A DNA stretch of 64,000 nt from contig NQMI01000006.1 in assembly GCA_002270565.1 (NCBI GenBank), forward strand, positions 95,659 to 159,658. Reading direction: 5' to 3'. The notes under the pieces were generated by a model that was not told the origin of the DNA, ran no database searches, and worked only from the letters and a program-made list of their open reading frames with translations. Each line of letters starts with the position of its first letter. Position 1 is the stretch's first letter. Positions 1-13,230 of the stretch are shown piece by piece. Position numbers and translations under genes: made by a program. This DNA is from Stenocarpella maydis (taxonomy: Eukaryota > Ascomycota > Sordariomycetes > Diaporthales > Diaporthaceae).

Positions 1-459
1 ATCTGATTAATTAGAAAGATATCTTCCTTAAGCTAGCAAATAATAAAGAAAGGTAAGGGAAAGAAGAAGGGATTCCTATTAATCTAGTTTATAGCCATTA
101 ATAGTTCAAAAGGCTAAGTTAGCCCTATGAATAATCCCAACGCCCTCGTGCCTACTATTAAGTACCCAGACCCTTCTGATTAGGTTGGCCTTGAAGTATA
201 ACTTTTAGTGTTGCCCTTTATTATGAATTTTGATGATATTAACCCTATATAGCAGCTAAGATTTCCCAACCTATGTGATATCTGTAATTAAGGAAACTAG
301 GATTGCGGAGCTAGTGCAGACCTAATAAAAGACCCATTTGAAATTAGAATCCTTAATAATGGGTTGGTACTCTCTTAAGCTTTTAATATATTAGACCTTT
401 TGGTGCAACCGCTGTTCTTTTAGAATTAAAAATGGGGGTATAGTGATTATGCGTAGCGG

Positions 460-1030
460 GTGGTGGATATATATTTTAAGGGCGTTAATCCCTATCCTTA
501 GTTTAGAGACCCTCTTGGGTAGAAGAACCTATTTAGCACTTACTATGGCGACTTCCTTATGACCCTTTATAATGCAGAAGGTCTCCTAGCTTAAGAGGTA
601 TACCTGCATACTAATCATGTTCTGGGGCTTATTAATTGGCAGCTGATTGATTTTAGCGACCTGGTCTTTATAGTGCCTTTAACCTATGATATTAATGGAG
701 AACCCCCTAGATCGTGAAGATACCACTTACTAAAGGATAGCTAGAGGTTCATTATCCAAGTTATGCATACCCCAGGCCATTGGGTATTAAGTATCTTTAA
801 TAGGGATACCAAATGACTTGGTATAATTAACACTTATCCTGATTAGAGAACTTATAATAGGATGTACCCCCATATAAGGGACTGTATTGTATACTTTCTT
901 ACCCTTGGGCTACTTGAAGGATTCTCAAAACAGGCATGCACAGCAATCTAAGTAAAGGTCATACTGCAGCTGGGATTAACTGCCTGTGGACTCCTTGTGG
1001 CTACCTATGTTGCCTTTTTCTTTTAAGAAA
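460..1030 (+). pseudogene. Ulp1/C48-type cysteine protease domain relic in a RIP-degraded transposon
   Basis: Translation in the frame beginning at base 1 gives a degraded protein with the layout of a Ulp1 (SUMO-protease, C48) domain. A PGHW motif with the candidate catalytic His is at 778-780, an INTYPD segment follows (an Asp-to-Asn change would be expected from RIP), and LTACGLL with the candidate nucleophile Cys lies at 985-987. In-frame TAA/TAG codons sit where Gln is expected, as RIP C-to-T change produces. Ulp1 proteases are known as passengers of some transposons. Here the domain is followed in the same frame by a further transposon protein. The spacing of His and Cys (about 69 residues) fits the family. 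The domain call is from motifs only. Confidence 0.55.
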
Positions 1031-2261
1031 ATTATGGAAAGAATGGCTGGGAGTTTGGAGACTGGATTAAGATTAGGCTGCTTGAATTTGCCCCTTCTGG
1101 CTTGCCTGCTGAGAAAGCCTTAGCTCTTATTTGGGGTTTTGCTATCCGATTGGAAATTAATAGATCTAGGCATCTAATTAGGGGCATTTAGAATACTCCA
1201 GTTATTAGCTATAATAAGTATAAGAGGCTTATAGTAGGAAAGAATATTGTGTACTCTTAAGCTGATATCTTAAGGATAAATAAGGGGGAGACTAAGTATT
1301 ATGCTATACCTAGTGTGGGATTAGAACTGGGATAAAATCTGCTGGGCTTCCTTATAGTAAGATTTAATAAGGCTAATCTTTTAAGGCCTACTAATATCCA
1401 GACTTCCAGGTTAAGCAAAACTCTTATTACCCTTAATAGCTTAAAGAACTAGCTATCTATCCTAATATCTAAGATACCTAGTGCGGCTATAAAGGATCTA
1501 ATTATAATATCTGGGCTTGGACTTTATAAGGACCCGTCTAAGATACCTAAGCCTCTGCCTTAGGCAGATAGAGCATAGATATATAGAGAAGATAGTCTTA
1601 AGATATTGAGTGAAGCAAGAATTGCTTTATAAACGCTTAATTAGAGTAGGGCTAGAATGCTGTAGGGTAACCCTATTAAACTTCTCTTATGGCAGATATT
1701 AGAGGCAAGCATTAGGAATATATCCCTAGGAGGAAATATAAATATGGGTGGGATAACCCTTAAGCAATCGGGTATCTTAAGGTCTTTATTATTATCTCTA
1801 TCCTTTATTCCGGCTATACTGCTACTATATTGCCTATTGCCCGCTATAATAAGAATTATAACAATTCAGGAGCATAACCGGAATACAAGCAAGTAAGTAG
1901 GGACTGAGAAAGCAAATTACTAGGTTCCTATACTAGCAATTAGTAACAGCCATTAATATTGAGCTTACAAAAAGGCAGCTAAGCAAGAGAAGAAGGATTG
2001 CAGACCGAGCATGCTACAGCAGAACGAGAGTAGGGATAAGCGGGCTAGGAATTAAGAGCTACAAAGGGTCCAATAGAGCTGAATTCAGGTAGCTTATCTA
2101 ATCAGAGGAGGAAAGTAATTTTGGTTATTTCAGGCGGACCATTACTTATTCTTTATAATGGTCTGGAGAGGGGTGTATTCCGGGGTCTAGGGGAACCGGC
2201 ATGTTTCGGAATCCAGAGGAAAACCAGCCTTAGCATCCCCCCCCCTCCCTCTAAGGCTATA
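1031..2261 (+). mobile_element. Transposon protein relic downstream of the Ulp1-like domain (copy 1 of an inverted pair)
   Basis: This stretch continues the degraded reading frame past the Ulp1-like domain, starting around a NYGKNGWEFGDWI segment. It ends at a C-rich tract just before an ambiguous base at 2262. The same sequence, diverged by many C/T and G/A differences, is found on the minus strand at 6905-8190. I do not recognise the protein; it is basic near its end, which is compatible with a gag-like or DNA-binding role. Gln codons are repeatedly converted to stops. The link to the reverse transcriptase that follows is not certain because of the N. Confidence 0.6.
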
Positions 2262-2262
2262 N

Positions 2263-5210
2263 CCCATACCCCCTACTAAAACCAGTAGTTCCTTATTAAG
2301 AAGAAGGATAGTAGCTATTAGTTAATTAATAATATCTCTAAGGCTAATCAGGTTATAATTAGAGATGCCTTTATTCCTCCAGCTGCTAATGAGTTTACTG
2401 AGAAGTTTACAATATATTAGGTTCTATTGCTCTTAGACTTTTTCTTAGGGTATAATTAGATTAAGCTAAAAGAGAAAAGCCGTAATATTACTACCTTTAT
2501 AACTTTAATTAGGCTATTTTAATAATATAGGCTGCCCATAGGAGCCATGAACTCAGTAGCACAGTTTATAAGATGTATAGTTCGCTTGTTTTATAATCTA
2601 ATTCTAATAGTCTGCCGCCCATTCCTTAATGATATTATAGTAAAAGGGCCAGAGTCCACCTATAATAATTAGGAGCTTAATAACCTTCCTGAGGTATAGA
2701 GGTATATTATAAAGTATATTAAGAACCTTAATAATATACTTTTTAATATAGAGCTTGCTAGTGGTGCAATTAATACTATTAAATCTAAATAATATAAAAA
2801 GTAGGCTAATATTATAAGTTATATATGCGGGACTCTGGGCTGCTCTCCTATAAATAAAAAGATTATTAAGATTAAGGAGTAGGAGACCTATAAAAATATT
2901 AGCTAGCTCCAATCATTTCTCAGCCTAATTAACTTTTATTAGATCTAAATGCCCTTTTACAGAATTATATTATATCCTCTCTTCAACCTACTAAAGAAGG
3001 ATACTCCGTTTATCTGGACTAAAAGCTGCCAGAAAGCTATAGATGCCCTTAAGTCAATAATTACTTCAAAACCCTACCTTGTGAATATTAACTATAATGG
3101 GGGAGAGATTATCCTTATAGTTGATGCAAGCCTGGATGGCTGGGGTGCCTATCTGATATAGGTGAAAGATGGGGTTTATTATCCAGTTTAATATAAGAGT
3201 AGCTTATGGACTGCTATTAAGAAGCTCTATAATGCAACGAAATATGAGTATCAGGCTATACTCTATACGATTAGATAGCTTTAGTTCTATATATATGGAG
3301 TTTATTTCATCCTGGAAACTAACTTAAATGTTCTTGTTTAGCAGCTGAAGGAGTTAGCATCAGATGTTCCTGGGGCCTACATTACTCAATAGCTGGCTGT
3401 AATTAGAACATATGACTTCACGGTTAGGCATATCAGAGGAGTTAATAATTCAGTTGCTAACTTGCTCTCAAGAAAACCTCTGGGTCCTTTAGATAAGGTG
3501 GATAGACAAATTGAAGGGGATATTAAGGAATAATGTAATGCTTCTCTTAACCCTATAATGGCTCTAACACCTTCTAATTAGATGCTGTTGCTTAAAGATA
3601 GTTATTAGTAGTTAAAGGAATTAAGGGAGATTGCGGATTACCTCTACTATAGTATTCTACCTAGTTACCTCTCTAATTAGTAATAAAAGGCTTTTAAGAA
3701 GAAAGCTCTTGCATTTTCCCTTAGGAAAGGAGTGCTCTAGCGGGAACCTAAGAAAGACCTCCCTAGAAGGAGAGTTATAAATAACCCTAATCTGAGAAAA
3801 AGAATCATTAGGAATACTCACGCTCCCCTTAATTACAAAAGAAGGGATGCTACCTACTATCAGATTAAAGCGATATACTACTGGAAAGAGATATATATGG
3901 ATATAGAAAAGGTAATTACCAGATATCCTAGATATAATAAATAGGATACCAGGATCTATAATAATGGGGTAATACCAACCACCCCAGAGCTTCCATTTTT
4001 AAAAATTTATATCAACATTCAGCATTTACCCTCTGATCAGGAATATCAATACCTTGTGGAAGGATGTTGCAACCTTATGGGATGGCCTGAGGTAATGGCT
4101 CTCAGGGCTGCCAACTCAAAGAATATCAAGCAATTCTTTATCAACAAGTTCCTACTTAAATAAGGCTTGCCTATATCAATAGTTGTAGATAGGGGACCTA
4201 AGAACCTTAGAGACTTTACTAAATACCTCAGATACCTTAGGATACATTAAATTAGAATATCTGTATACAATCCTAGGGCAAATAGTATTATAAAATACAG
4301 CCACTTTAATATTACATCAGCCTTAGGAAAGATGCTGGATAAAGGTATAACTAGATGGAAAAAGATCCTTTCTTATACACTCTTTGCTAATCAGATATCC
4401 TTAAGGCGGTCGTATAAGAAAAGCCCGTTCTACCTGCTTTATGAATTTAACCCGGTATTACTCATTAAAATAGAGATCCCTACCTAGCAGGTTTAAGCCT
4501 GGTTACCCCATATAACCTCTAATTAGGTACTAGAATGTTAACTACGCTCATTACTAAACCTAAAACAAGATATCCTATATACTTAGGAGTTAATTGCTAA
4601 GTAAAGAAAAAAGGTAGCAGCCAAAAACACCCACCAGGGATTCCATAGACCCGAGCCTCTTACAAAAGATAACCTTATGCTAGTTATAAATAAGCAGAGG
4701 AAATCTAATTACCTATCATTCCAGAAGCTAATATATTAATAGTTCAGGCCTTATATCATTAATGCTATTAAGCCTAATAATGTATATAAGCTGAGGACCC
4801 CTGATAGGATCCCTATTAACAGGACCTATCCCCCAATATGCCTAAAGAAATTCATCTATAAGAGGGGAATTTAGGAGCTAAAAGTGCCTTTTCTTTAGGA
4901 GGATAACCCTCCTAAAAGTTAATAAACCAAGAGGAAGCTATTAGAGGTAGCCGGATATAATGTCTTCCCAGACACGCTGGATAACATACTTCATCCTACC
5001 ACCCCTGATCAGGATAATAATAATTAGTACTAAGACTGGTCTCTTCCTAGCTAGATAGTCCCCCAAGTGTAGGCATGCTTGGATATAGATAGCTTATATG
5101 ATTTAAACTTATTAGATTTAGCTAATCAGACTTGAAGGATAATACTATATATAGATATTCCGCTTATTAACCCTAATAACTTCAACCTAAAGGAATATGA
5201 ATTCTGGGAT
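2263..5210 (+). mobile_element. Ty3/Gypsy retrotransposon pol relic (RT-RNase H-integrase), RIP-degraded
   Basis: In order, with frame shifts and many stops: reverse transcriptase (about 2330-2950) with a degraded active-site box read as FLNDII near 2620; RNase H/connection (2950-3480) with IVDASLDGWGAYLI and VRHIRGVNNSVANLLSRKP; integrase (about 3840-4500) with a VVDRGP box and a YNPRAN segment. The RT-RH-INT order marks Ty3/Gypsy. Acidic catalytic positions read as Asn or Lys (for example D to N in the RT box), the change expected from G-to-A on this strand under RIP. The element is not able to code for a working enzyme. A tail rich in Pro and charged residues continues to about 5200. LTRs were not identified. 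Confidence 0.85.
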
Positions 5211-5275
5211 AAGATATAAAAAAGTTAAGATATAAAAAAAAAAGTTAAGATATAAAAAAGTTAAGATAATATTAT
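5211..5275 (+). repeat. Short tandem AT-rich repeat after the Gypsy integrase
   Basis: About three imperfect copies of a unit resembling AAAAAGTTAAGATAT, with variable poly-A length, follow the end of the pol relic. It may be the remnant of a polypurine or 3' region. No function is claimed. Confidence 0.6.
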
Positions 5276-6904
5276 ATTTCTGATTAGATAAGTATACTTC
5301 TCTTAGGATTATATGTGAGATAAAAATTATTAATTCTTAATTTACTGCTAAAAAGAAGTATTAGCAACCTGAAAAAACTGGATCCACCCCTGCCTTGCCT
5401 GACCCTTCTGATTACCTTACGACTATAACTAGAGATTTATAGGCTTATACTTGAACTTCCTAGGTATATATCCGATAATCTTGCCTATAGTATTTATATG
5501 AGTTTCCTTATATCCTATCTTAGTAGCTGCTTTAGTATACTTGCCTAGTAAGAGTTCTAAAGGAGGTATATTTGGAGGCTTATTAATTAGATCGGGATAT
5601 ATATAAGTAATATAGTTGTAACTACCCTTGGAAATCTTTAGCATCTTAAAATTATAAAGGTAACCCTTGATATAATAGATATAATTAGTGTAAGCATTAT
5701 CTTGAAATCCTTAGAGCGATTAGTACTTAAAGAAAGGGATTATGATGGGGATGATGCTTTAGAGAGTTATTTAGTTGTAGTTAGCCCCTATCTGCTGTAT
5801 GTAATAGTTATATGGGTTTATATTATAATAATTAAAGAAGGTAATAAAGAGAGCCGGGCCCTAATGAAGGTTATTCCCCTAGTATAGTTGAGATATGTAC
5901 TTCTTATAAGGGCTACTATTTATATGCTTTATGAAAATGTTGTTCAGACCTCCTTTGATTAGAGTGCTGAGGCAAGACTGTAGGTACTTGTAAGCCTCTG
6001 GGGCTTTTAGGAAGGGAAAGAATAGTTTGAGTAGCTTAGATTTGCGTATTAAGGAGAGAGTCTATAGAATATAAAGACCCTTACCTCTGCCCTTAAGGTT
6101 GTATATCTTAATATTTGTTATAAAGGCCTTATAAAGTGGTAATTTATAGATCTAGTTTTATAAAAGAATTGCATTTAGCTGAAAGTAGGTATAGATGCCT
6201 TCTTTATAGATAGGAGGAGGATTATATATTTTAAAGATCCTAATAATAGGAGGCAATTGCTCCTTACTCTTTCCCTTCTCTTCTTAGCTTAATTAAGGAG
6301 GAGAAGATATAGTAATAGTAAAGCTTATCTAATTAGAGAGGCTTAATAGTTTAATAATAAGATTAATAATTAATAGTTAATAATGCTATTAGGGAGAAGT
6401 TAAAGAAAAGAATTAGTAGGGGAAAAAGCGACTTTGAATATAAAAAGTTAGAAAGGGGAGCTCTTATTAGAAGCATTTAAAGTAGCAAAGGTTGCTGCCT
6501 AACAGAAAAGGGAAGGAAGTTAAGTAATTTACTAGCTTGAGTAATTTACCTATCTTGAGGCTCCCCTTCTAATAAAAGCCCACCTTTCTGCTATAACCTC
6601 CAACCCAACTACTTCTTCTACAACTACTATTGAAAACGGGCCCAAAGGAGGGAGCAAGAGGACAAAGCCTCCACACACACAAAAAGGCACACGTTCTGCC
6701 AGAGCCCTAATCAAGCAACCACCCCAAGAGGAGCGTGAAAGACAAAAAGAGGAGCCCCTAACGCGATAGAAGAGTTATAAAGGGAATAAAGGGTACTAAA
6801 AAGGAGAGGCAGAAAAAGAGGGCACAAGAAATAGTTTCACAATATACATATATATATCTAATAGATATAAATTTATAGGGTATAAAAAGATTAATTCTCT
6901 AGAA
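5276..6904. other. AT-rich RIP-degraded sequence without a recognisable gene
   Basis: The stretch is TA-rich and full of stops in all frames. The only less-degraded piece is at about 6595-6790, where the plus strand reads a basic, Pro- and Glu-rich segment (GSKRTKPPHTQKGTRSARA) like the C-terminus of a DNA-binding transposon protein. I cannot name the family. No LTR or inverted-repeat end was found. Confidence 0.5.
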
Positions 6905-8190
6905 CTAGAAATTTCTTAAAAGCAATGCAAAAAGGCCCCTTCTTATAGTCTTGGAGGGGGGGGGGATACTAAGGCTAGTTTTCCTCCAGATTCTAAAACA
7001 TACTAGTTCCCCTAAACCCCAAAATACATCCCTCTCCAAACCATTATAAAGAATAAGCAATAATCTGCCCAAGACAACCAAAATCACTTTCCTCCTCTAA
7101 TCAGATAAGCCACCCAAATTTAGCTCTATTAGACCCTTTATAGCTCCCGATTCCTAGCCCATTTATCCCTACTCTCATTCTACTATAGTACACTCAGTCT
7201 GCAATTCTTCTCCTCTCACTTAGCCACCTTTTTATAAGCCCAGGATTAATAGCTATCACTAATCGCCAGCATAGGAACCCAGCAATTCGCTTCCTTAGTC
7301 CCCACCCACTTACTCACATTCCAGTTATACTCCTAAATCAATATAATTCTTATCACAACAGGCAATAAGCAATATAATAGCAGCATAGCCAGAATAGAGG
7401 ATAGAGATAATAATAAAGACCTTAAGATACTCAATCACTCAGGGATCATCCCACCCATATTTATATTTCCTCCTAGAAATATATTCCTAATACTTACCTC
7501 CAATATCTACCATAAGAGAAATTTAATAGGGTCACCCTATAGCATTCCAGCCCTACTCTAATCAGGCATCCGTAAAGTAGTTCTTACTTCACTCAGTATC
7601 CCAAGACCATCTTCTCCATATATCCATACCCTATCTGCCTAAGGCAGAAGCTCAGGTATCTTAAACAAGTCCTTATAAAGTCTAAGCCCAAATATTATGA
7701 TTAGATCCTTTATAGCTACACTAGGTATCTTAGATATTAGGATAGGTAGCTGGTTCTTTAAGCTATTAGAGGTAACAGGAGTTTTACTTAATCTAGAAGT
7801 CCAGATATCAGTAAGCCTTAAAAGATCAGCCTTATTAAATCTCACTATAAGAAAGCCTAGCAGATTTTATCCCAGCTCTAATCTTATACCAAATATAATA
7901 TAATACTTAGTCTCTCCCTTATTCATCCCTAAGATATCAGCTTAAGAGTACACAATATTCTTTCCTACTACAAGCCTCTTATACTTATTATAGCTAATAA
8001 CTAGGGTATTCTAGATGCCCCTAATCAAACGCCTAAATCCATTAATTTCCAATTAGATAGCAAAACCCTAGATAAGAGCTAAGGCTTTCTTAGCAAGCAA
8101 GCCAGGAGGGGCAGATTCAAGCAGCCTAGTCTTAATCCAATCTCCAAACTCCCAGCCATTCTTTCCATAATTCTCCCAGAAGAATTAGTT
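6905..8190 (-). mobile_element. Inverted partial copy of the 1031-2261 transposon segment
   Basis: Read on the minus strand, this matches 1031-2261 from the NYGKNGWEFG segment (about 8165) to the poly-C tract (about 6960), so the two copies face each other about 4.6 kb apart. This copy lacks the Ulp1-like domain. Immediately upstream on the minus strand (about 8191) it is joined to the integrase end of a Ty3/Gypsy element. Copy differences are mostly C/T and G/A transitions, as RIP produces. Confidence 0.75.
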
Positions 8191-11100
8191 TATATATTTT
8201 ATTATTTATTTCTATATAAAGAAGGCTTCTTTTAAGTATTTCATTAAATTTATCCAATCCGCGTTGCTTTTTATTCCGCTAATTTTGCTAGTATAGCATC
8301 TAGTAGTAACTTATAGTATGCCTAAGGCTTATATCCATAAAGTGCAAAAAAAGGTGACTATTTAGTTATACTAGAGGTTGCACTATTATATGCAAATTGT
8401 GCTAATAGTAGTAATTCAACCTAAATATCAAGTAACTAGTTAATATAGTATTAAAGGTATTATTATATAATCTAGTTGATTTATTCTATCTATCTATCTA
8501 TTTATGAATATGCTATTATTAAGAGTTTATATTTTGCTTTAAGTTATTTTATTAGTAACTTCCAGAAGTTTGATATAAATAACTCATTTTTATCTAAGAT
8601 AATCTTATATAGCATTCTATAATTGCTTATAATAATTCGCAAGAAAATATATATAAGTTCTTTTACCATACTAGCTTCCTTACATAGTATAAAATATACA
8701 TACTTGCTTAATCTACAAACTACTACTAGGATGCTATCATACAGTACTCTAGTTAAGGGTTCTCATAAGAGGGGTAGCTTAATAATAAAGTCTAGATTAA
8801 TATATAACCATATAGTTATAAGTACTAGTAGGAGTTTCAATAATCCATATGGTGTATATCTGGAGGCCTTATTTTTATTGCAAGAATTACATTTACTAAT
8901 AATATTCTTAACTTTTTCTCTAAGGTTAGGGATCTAGTGGTTTTATTAAATCCTTTTAGTAGTTACTATAATTCCTTAGTAGCTATATGCTAGTACTTTA
9001 TATACTTCTTGGATTAACTTATATTACTCTTTTAGGTCTATAAGCGTCCTTTAGATTTAAAAGTTAACTCTAATTATAGCATTAAGTTCTCAGTTAAGGA
9101 TAAGGCTTCTATTTTCCTAAGTTTTAAATACTATTTATTCTATAGGTATATCTTTATTATAGTAGTCTGATCTTCTACTAAGTATATTTACTCTAGCATC
9201 CTTAACTCTATTAATATAAATAACCTTACTATTAAATTATAATAAGAACTCTATATATCTGATTTATTATTTATTGAGATTTTTAATTATCATAAAGGTT
9301 ATAAGATTCTTATAATCTATATAAAGCTTAATCTATTTCTTAACTCTAATAAGGTAGTATTATCCTTCTTAAAATACATATAATATTGCTATAAATTACT
9401 TATTAAGTATAGTATATCTAGTTTCTAGTTTACTAAATTTCTTACTAAAGTTCATAATAATATATGTTCTGCCTTAGTCATCCTTCTAAGTGAGTTCTCT
9501 GCCTATAGTATTATCTAAGGTATCTATATAGACTTTAAATTCTTTTTTAGGGTTTACTTCTTTTAGTATAGGGTCTTTTATAACTTTATCCTTAAGTATC
9601 TAGAAACCTTATTATTTTATTTTTATCTATCTTAGTATAAGACCTTTCCTTATTAGGTTTATAAGAGGTTTCATAATATTACTATTGTATATAATAAATT
9701 ATTTATAAATGTTAATATATCCTAGGAATGCTCTAATATCTCTAATATTAGTTAGTTTCAATTATTCCTTAATTACTTTAACTATATCTTCTTATGTTTT
9801 GATATTTTCCAATTTAATGATATATCTAAGGTAGTTACCTTTCTAAGAGTGCTATTCATATTTCTCTACTTTTATAAGAAGATTTGCATTCTGAAGCTTC
9901 TATACCACTTTCTTAATATATTCTCTATAGTCTTTAAGGTCTTTTAAGAAGATAATAATATCATTAAGGTAGGTAATAATAAAGACATTTAGATACTTAT
10001 AGGGTATAGTTAATTTATTTCTTAAAATAAAGCTGATATATTAGTAAATCTGAAGAATATAACCATTATTTTATAATATCCTTAGTATATTCTGAATGCT
10101 ATCTTTTATTCTTCTTTCTTTTTAATTTAAATAAGTTTATATCTATATTTTAGGTTAAGTATTATAAACTATTTTGCTCCTCTAAGTTAATTTCTAAGTT
10201 CTTTAATAAGAGGTAAGGAATATTAGTTTTTAATTGTAATATTATTAAGTTGCTAATAGTTAATATATAGTTATATTTTGCTATTTTTCTTTAATATAAA
10301 GAGGATTGGGTATCCTACTGGTAATTATAATAGTCTAATGAATTCATTCTTGAGGTTCTTATTAAGGTACTCTCTAAATGCCTTAAGTTATTCTTTATTA
10401 AGTCTATAGATAAGTTTGAACTATAGTATAGTTCCTAGTTTCAAGAGTATTTTATAATCCCATTATATATATTATGGTAATACAATATTAAGTTTCTCTT
10501 AGAATACTTTCCTAAACTTATGGTATTTCTTTGGTATTCATGCTAGTCTTTCTGTATTCCTCTTATTCTCTTCTCTTAAGTAGAGGAAGTATTACTATGT
10601 TTATTGCTAGTATATAGTATATTAACTAGTACGTTAGGGCTTCTAAGGGTTAGTTTATATTATACTATTGTTTTATTCTTAGGAATAATCATCTCCTAAT
10701 TAACTTTAGCCTTTCTATAAGGTACTTAATGGGTTTAATCCTTCTCTATTCTTCTTAAGCTAGATCTCCTACCTACTTGCAGAGGTATCTATGGATTTAT
10801 TTCAATGTATTATGTATTCGTTATTCTTAGTAATATAACTGCTTCTCATACTATTAATTACAACCTTCTTCCACGGAATAGCCTTATTCCAAAAGATCTA
10901 GCTAGTAATGTAATTAATTTAGAGATTTATAATATATAGCTATAAAAGTCCTAAGATCAGTTTATAATATGCTATATTTATAATATTTAGAGTTATAAAA
11001 GTAGTATATCCTTGGATTAAGATAAGTAGATAATTAATCCCTATATTAATTACTTTATTTCTATATCTTACTTTTATGCCTTCTATGGTACCAAGTTTAT

Positions 11101-13230
11101 AGGGTTCTTCCTTCTAATGCTATAAGATTCAATCTCTATTAATAATACTTAATAATATAAAGTTGCCTTAAGTATTACTATCTAATAGTATACTATATAT
11201 TTTCCTATTAATTCTGCTTTTAGAATAATATATATATAACTTTTATAAGTCATATATAGGAACTGGTAGTTTATAATTAATTATCATCCCTTTATAAGCA
11301 ATCATTATCTTCTTTCTATCTTTATTATTTAAATATTAAATATTACTATTACTAATTGCTTCTTCATTCTATTTCTTTATACTAGGAAGGAGTTTCTCAT
11401 TTAGATAGATAGGGTATTTAGTTAACTTATATACCCGTATTCTATTGAGTCCTTATAGGCATCCGAGTAATAGCTCCCTATTAAGTTTAATGATTATGTA
11501 AGCCTTAGTTTTATTATAGCTAGCAATTTTCTAATACCTAAATTTAAAGTTCTTATAAGTTCTTATAATAGGTCCTAAATAGAATTTTTTAGAAAAGAAA
11601 GATTAGCTAGCTTTTTCCTAAAAGTAAATATAGCAATCGTGCTGGATATATGAAATCCATAAGATCTTAGTATACTTAGGGTGCTATAGCTAGAGACAGG
11701 CCTTATTTCCAGTTTCTTTAATAGGAGTCTGGTGTAGTTCTTTTACAGCCTGGGCTAGGAGTATCTCTGCAATAGTAATTCTGGTTGTACTAGTACTGGG
11801 TATAATAGGTTGGCATTTTCCTAGGTGTTCCTTGGGATTTTCGTTGGGGTTCTTATATTCGTTATTTTCTTATATAGGGTCTTTATTATTTCTTTAGCTA
11901 TTATTTTTAGCGCTTAAGTAATCTGAGTTACTATTATTTATTACTATTCTATATAGTGGTTCTTATCTTCTTACAGCTAATTATTTCTCTTATTAAGGTT
12001 GTTTAGGGAACCATCTAGAAGCTTCTTTCTCTGAAAGATGCAGTAAGTACTAGTTGTTAAAGCAAGAGGTTTAGTTAAGGGCTCCATACTTAGGTCTAGC
12101 ATCCGTTACTTTCTTAGGAATAGGTAGTAGGTTATCTAGATATTTAGGTTTGCTCTTATTAGGATAGATTAGATATTCTATATAGAGGTTAGGTTAATAA
12201 ATGCAAGGTATCTTGCCTTTTGGGTATACTAGGTATCTTTTATTAAATAAAGAGCTATATTATCTGGGCTATTTATAATATATAGTTATATTAACCTCTC
12301 ATTGTCCTTCTAGGACAGGTCTTTATTATTGCTTCCTAAGTTAGCAGCATTCCTTAGTAAAGTATCCTTATTTTCCATAATTATAACACTTCTAGCTGTT
12401 ATTAGGGCGTTATTATGCTACATTAAGTTCTATAGGTTCTGGATGGGTACTATAGGCAGTTCCCTATTATTATTACTAATTGCTATAGAAGTTACCCTTA
12501 CAGTAGTATTTCTTCCTATTATTAGGTTAATATTAGGGCTTCTATTAGTTACTAGAATTCTTATGCTAATGCTCTTATTATTATTTAAATAGTTAGTTGT
12601 TAATATATACAGCTGTAGCAATATATTTCGCGAATTCATCAGGATAGTCTGCTTTAGAAAGCTTATTTTTAATATCTTCTTTAAGTCCCTTATAAAACTA
12701 GCTTATAAGTGCTTTATTTCCCTAATTAGTATGGGTGATAAGTTGTTTAAAGTAGGCAGTATATTTAGAAGCCAAGCGTTACTATCTGAGTTATATAAAT
12801 TATTATTTAGCGGTTCATTCGTCATCTAAGTTGCTAAAGGCGTTCTTTAAGGCTTATTTAAAGTTATTATAATTCCTAAAGATAGCTTTAGTATTATTAC
12901 TTTAATCTATTTTATTATTCTCCAAATAGTCTCTAAGAGTGGGTTTAAACTAAGTAACGGCGTTTCCTTTAAGTTAATATCCTATAAAAATAATATTATT
13001 ATAATTAATTTGAAACTAAAGCTTATAGTATTAGAAGTAAGCGCGGCATTAAATAAGGAATCTCTGGAGGGTTCCCTTATAGGGGCTGGGCTTATCCATC
13101 TTATAAGCCTTAGCTTGCTAAACCATATAGAGATAATTGATTTCCTGCTGGAGGAGTCTAATTTGTAAGGCTATTTCCTGGGCACTCATGGCCTGGGCCT
13201 ATCTATTGGAGGAGGTAGTCGACATTATGT
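8191..13230 (-). mobile_element. Second Ty3/Gypsy retrotransposon gag-pol relic, RIP-degraded
   Basis: The minus strand reads gag first (about 13230-12300): a capsid-like region, then a damaged CCHC zinc knuckle, read as CYNYGK..GYFTKEC with the second Cys replaced by Tyr. Pol follows, with a reverse transcriptase box LNDIII near 9945-9965 and a downstream LGYI motif. The integrase is at about 9000-8205 and includes a CRLSKYVYF segment after the first catalytic Asp and NSATSSIT...SPFFALYGYKP near its end. Stops at former Gln codons and TA enrichment show RIP. The end near 8191 abuts the element-1 fragment rather than a visible LTR. Confidence 0.8.

Noticed and set aside
5429..5644. 71-residue minus-strand frame in the RIP block
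   Set aside because: Surrounded by stop-dense transposon debris; no family recognised and too short to call a gene.
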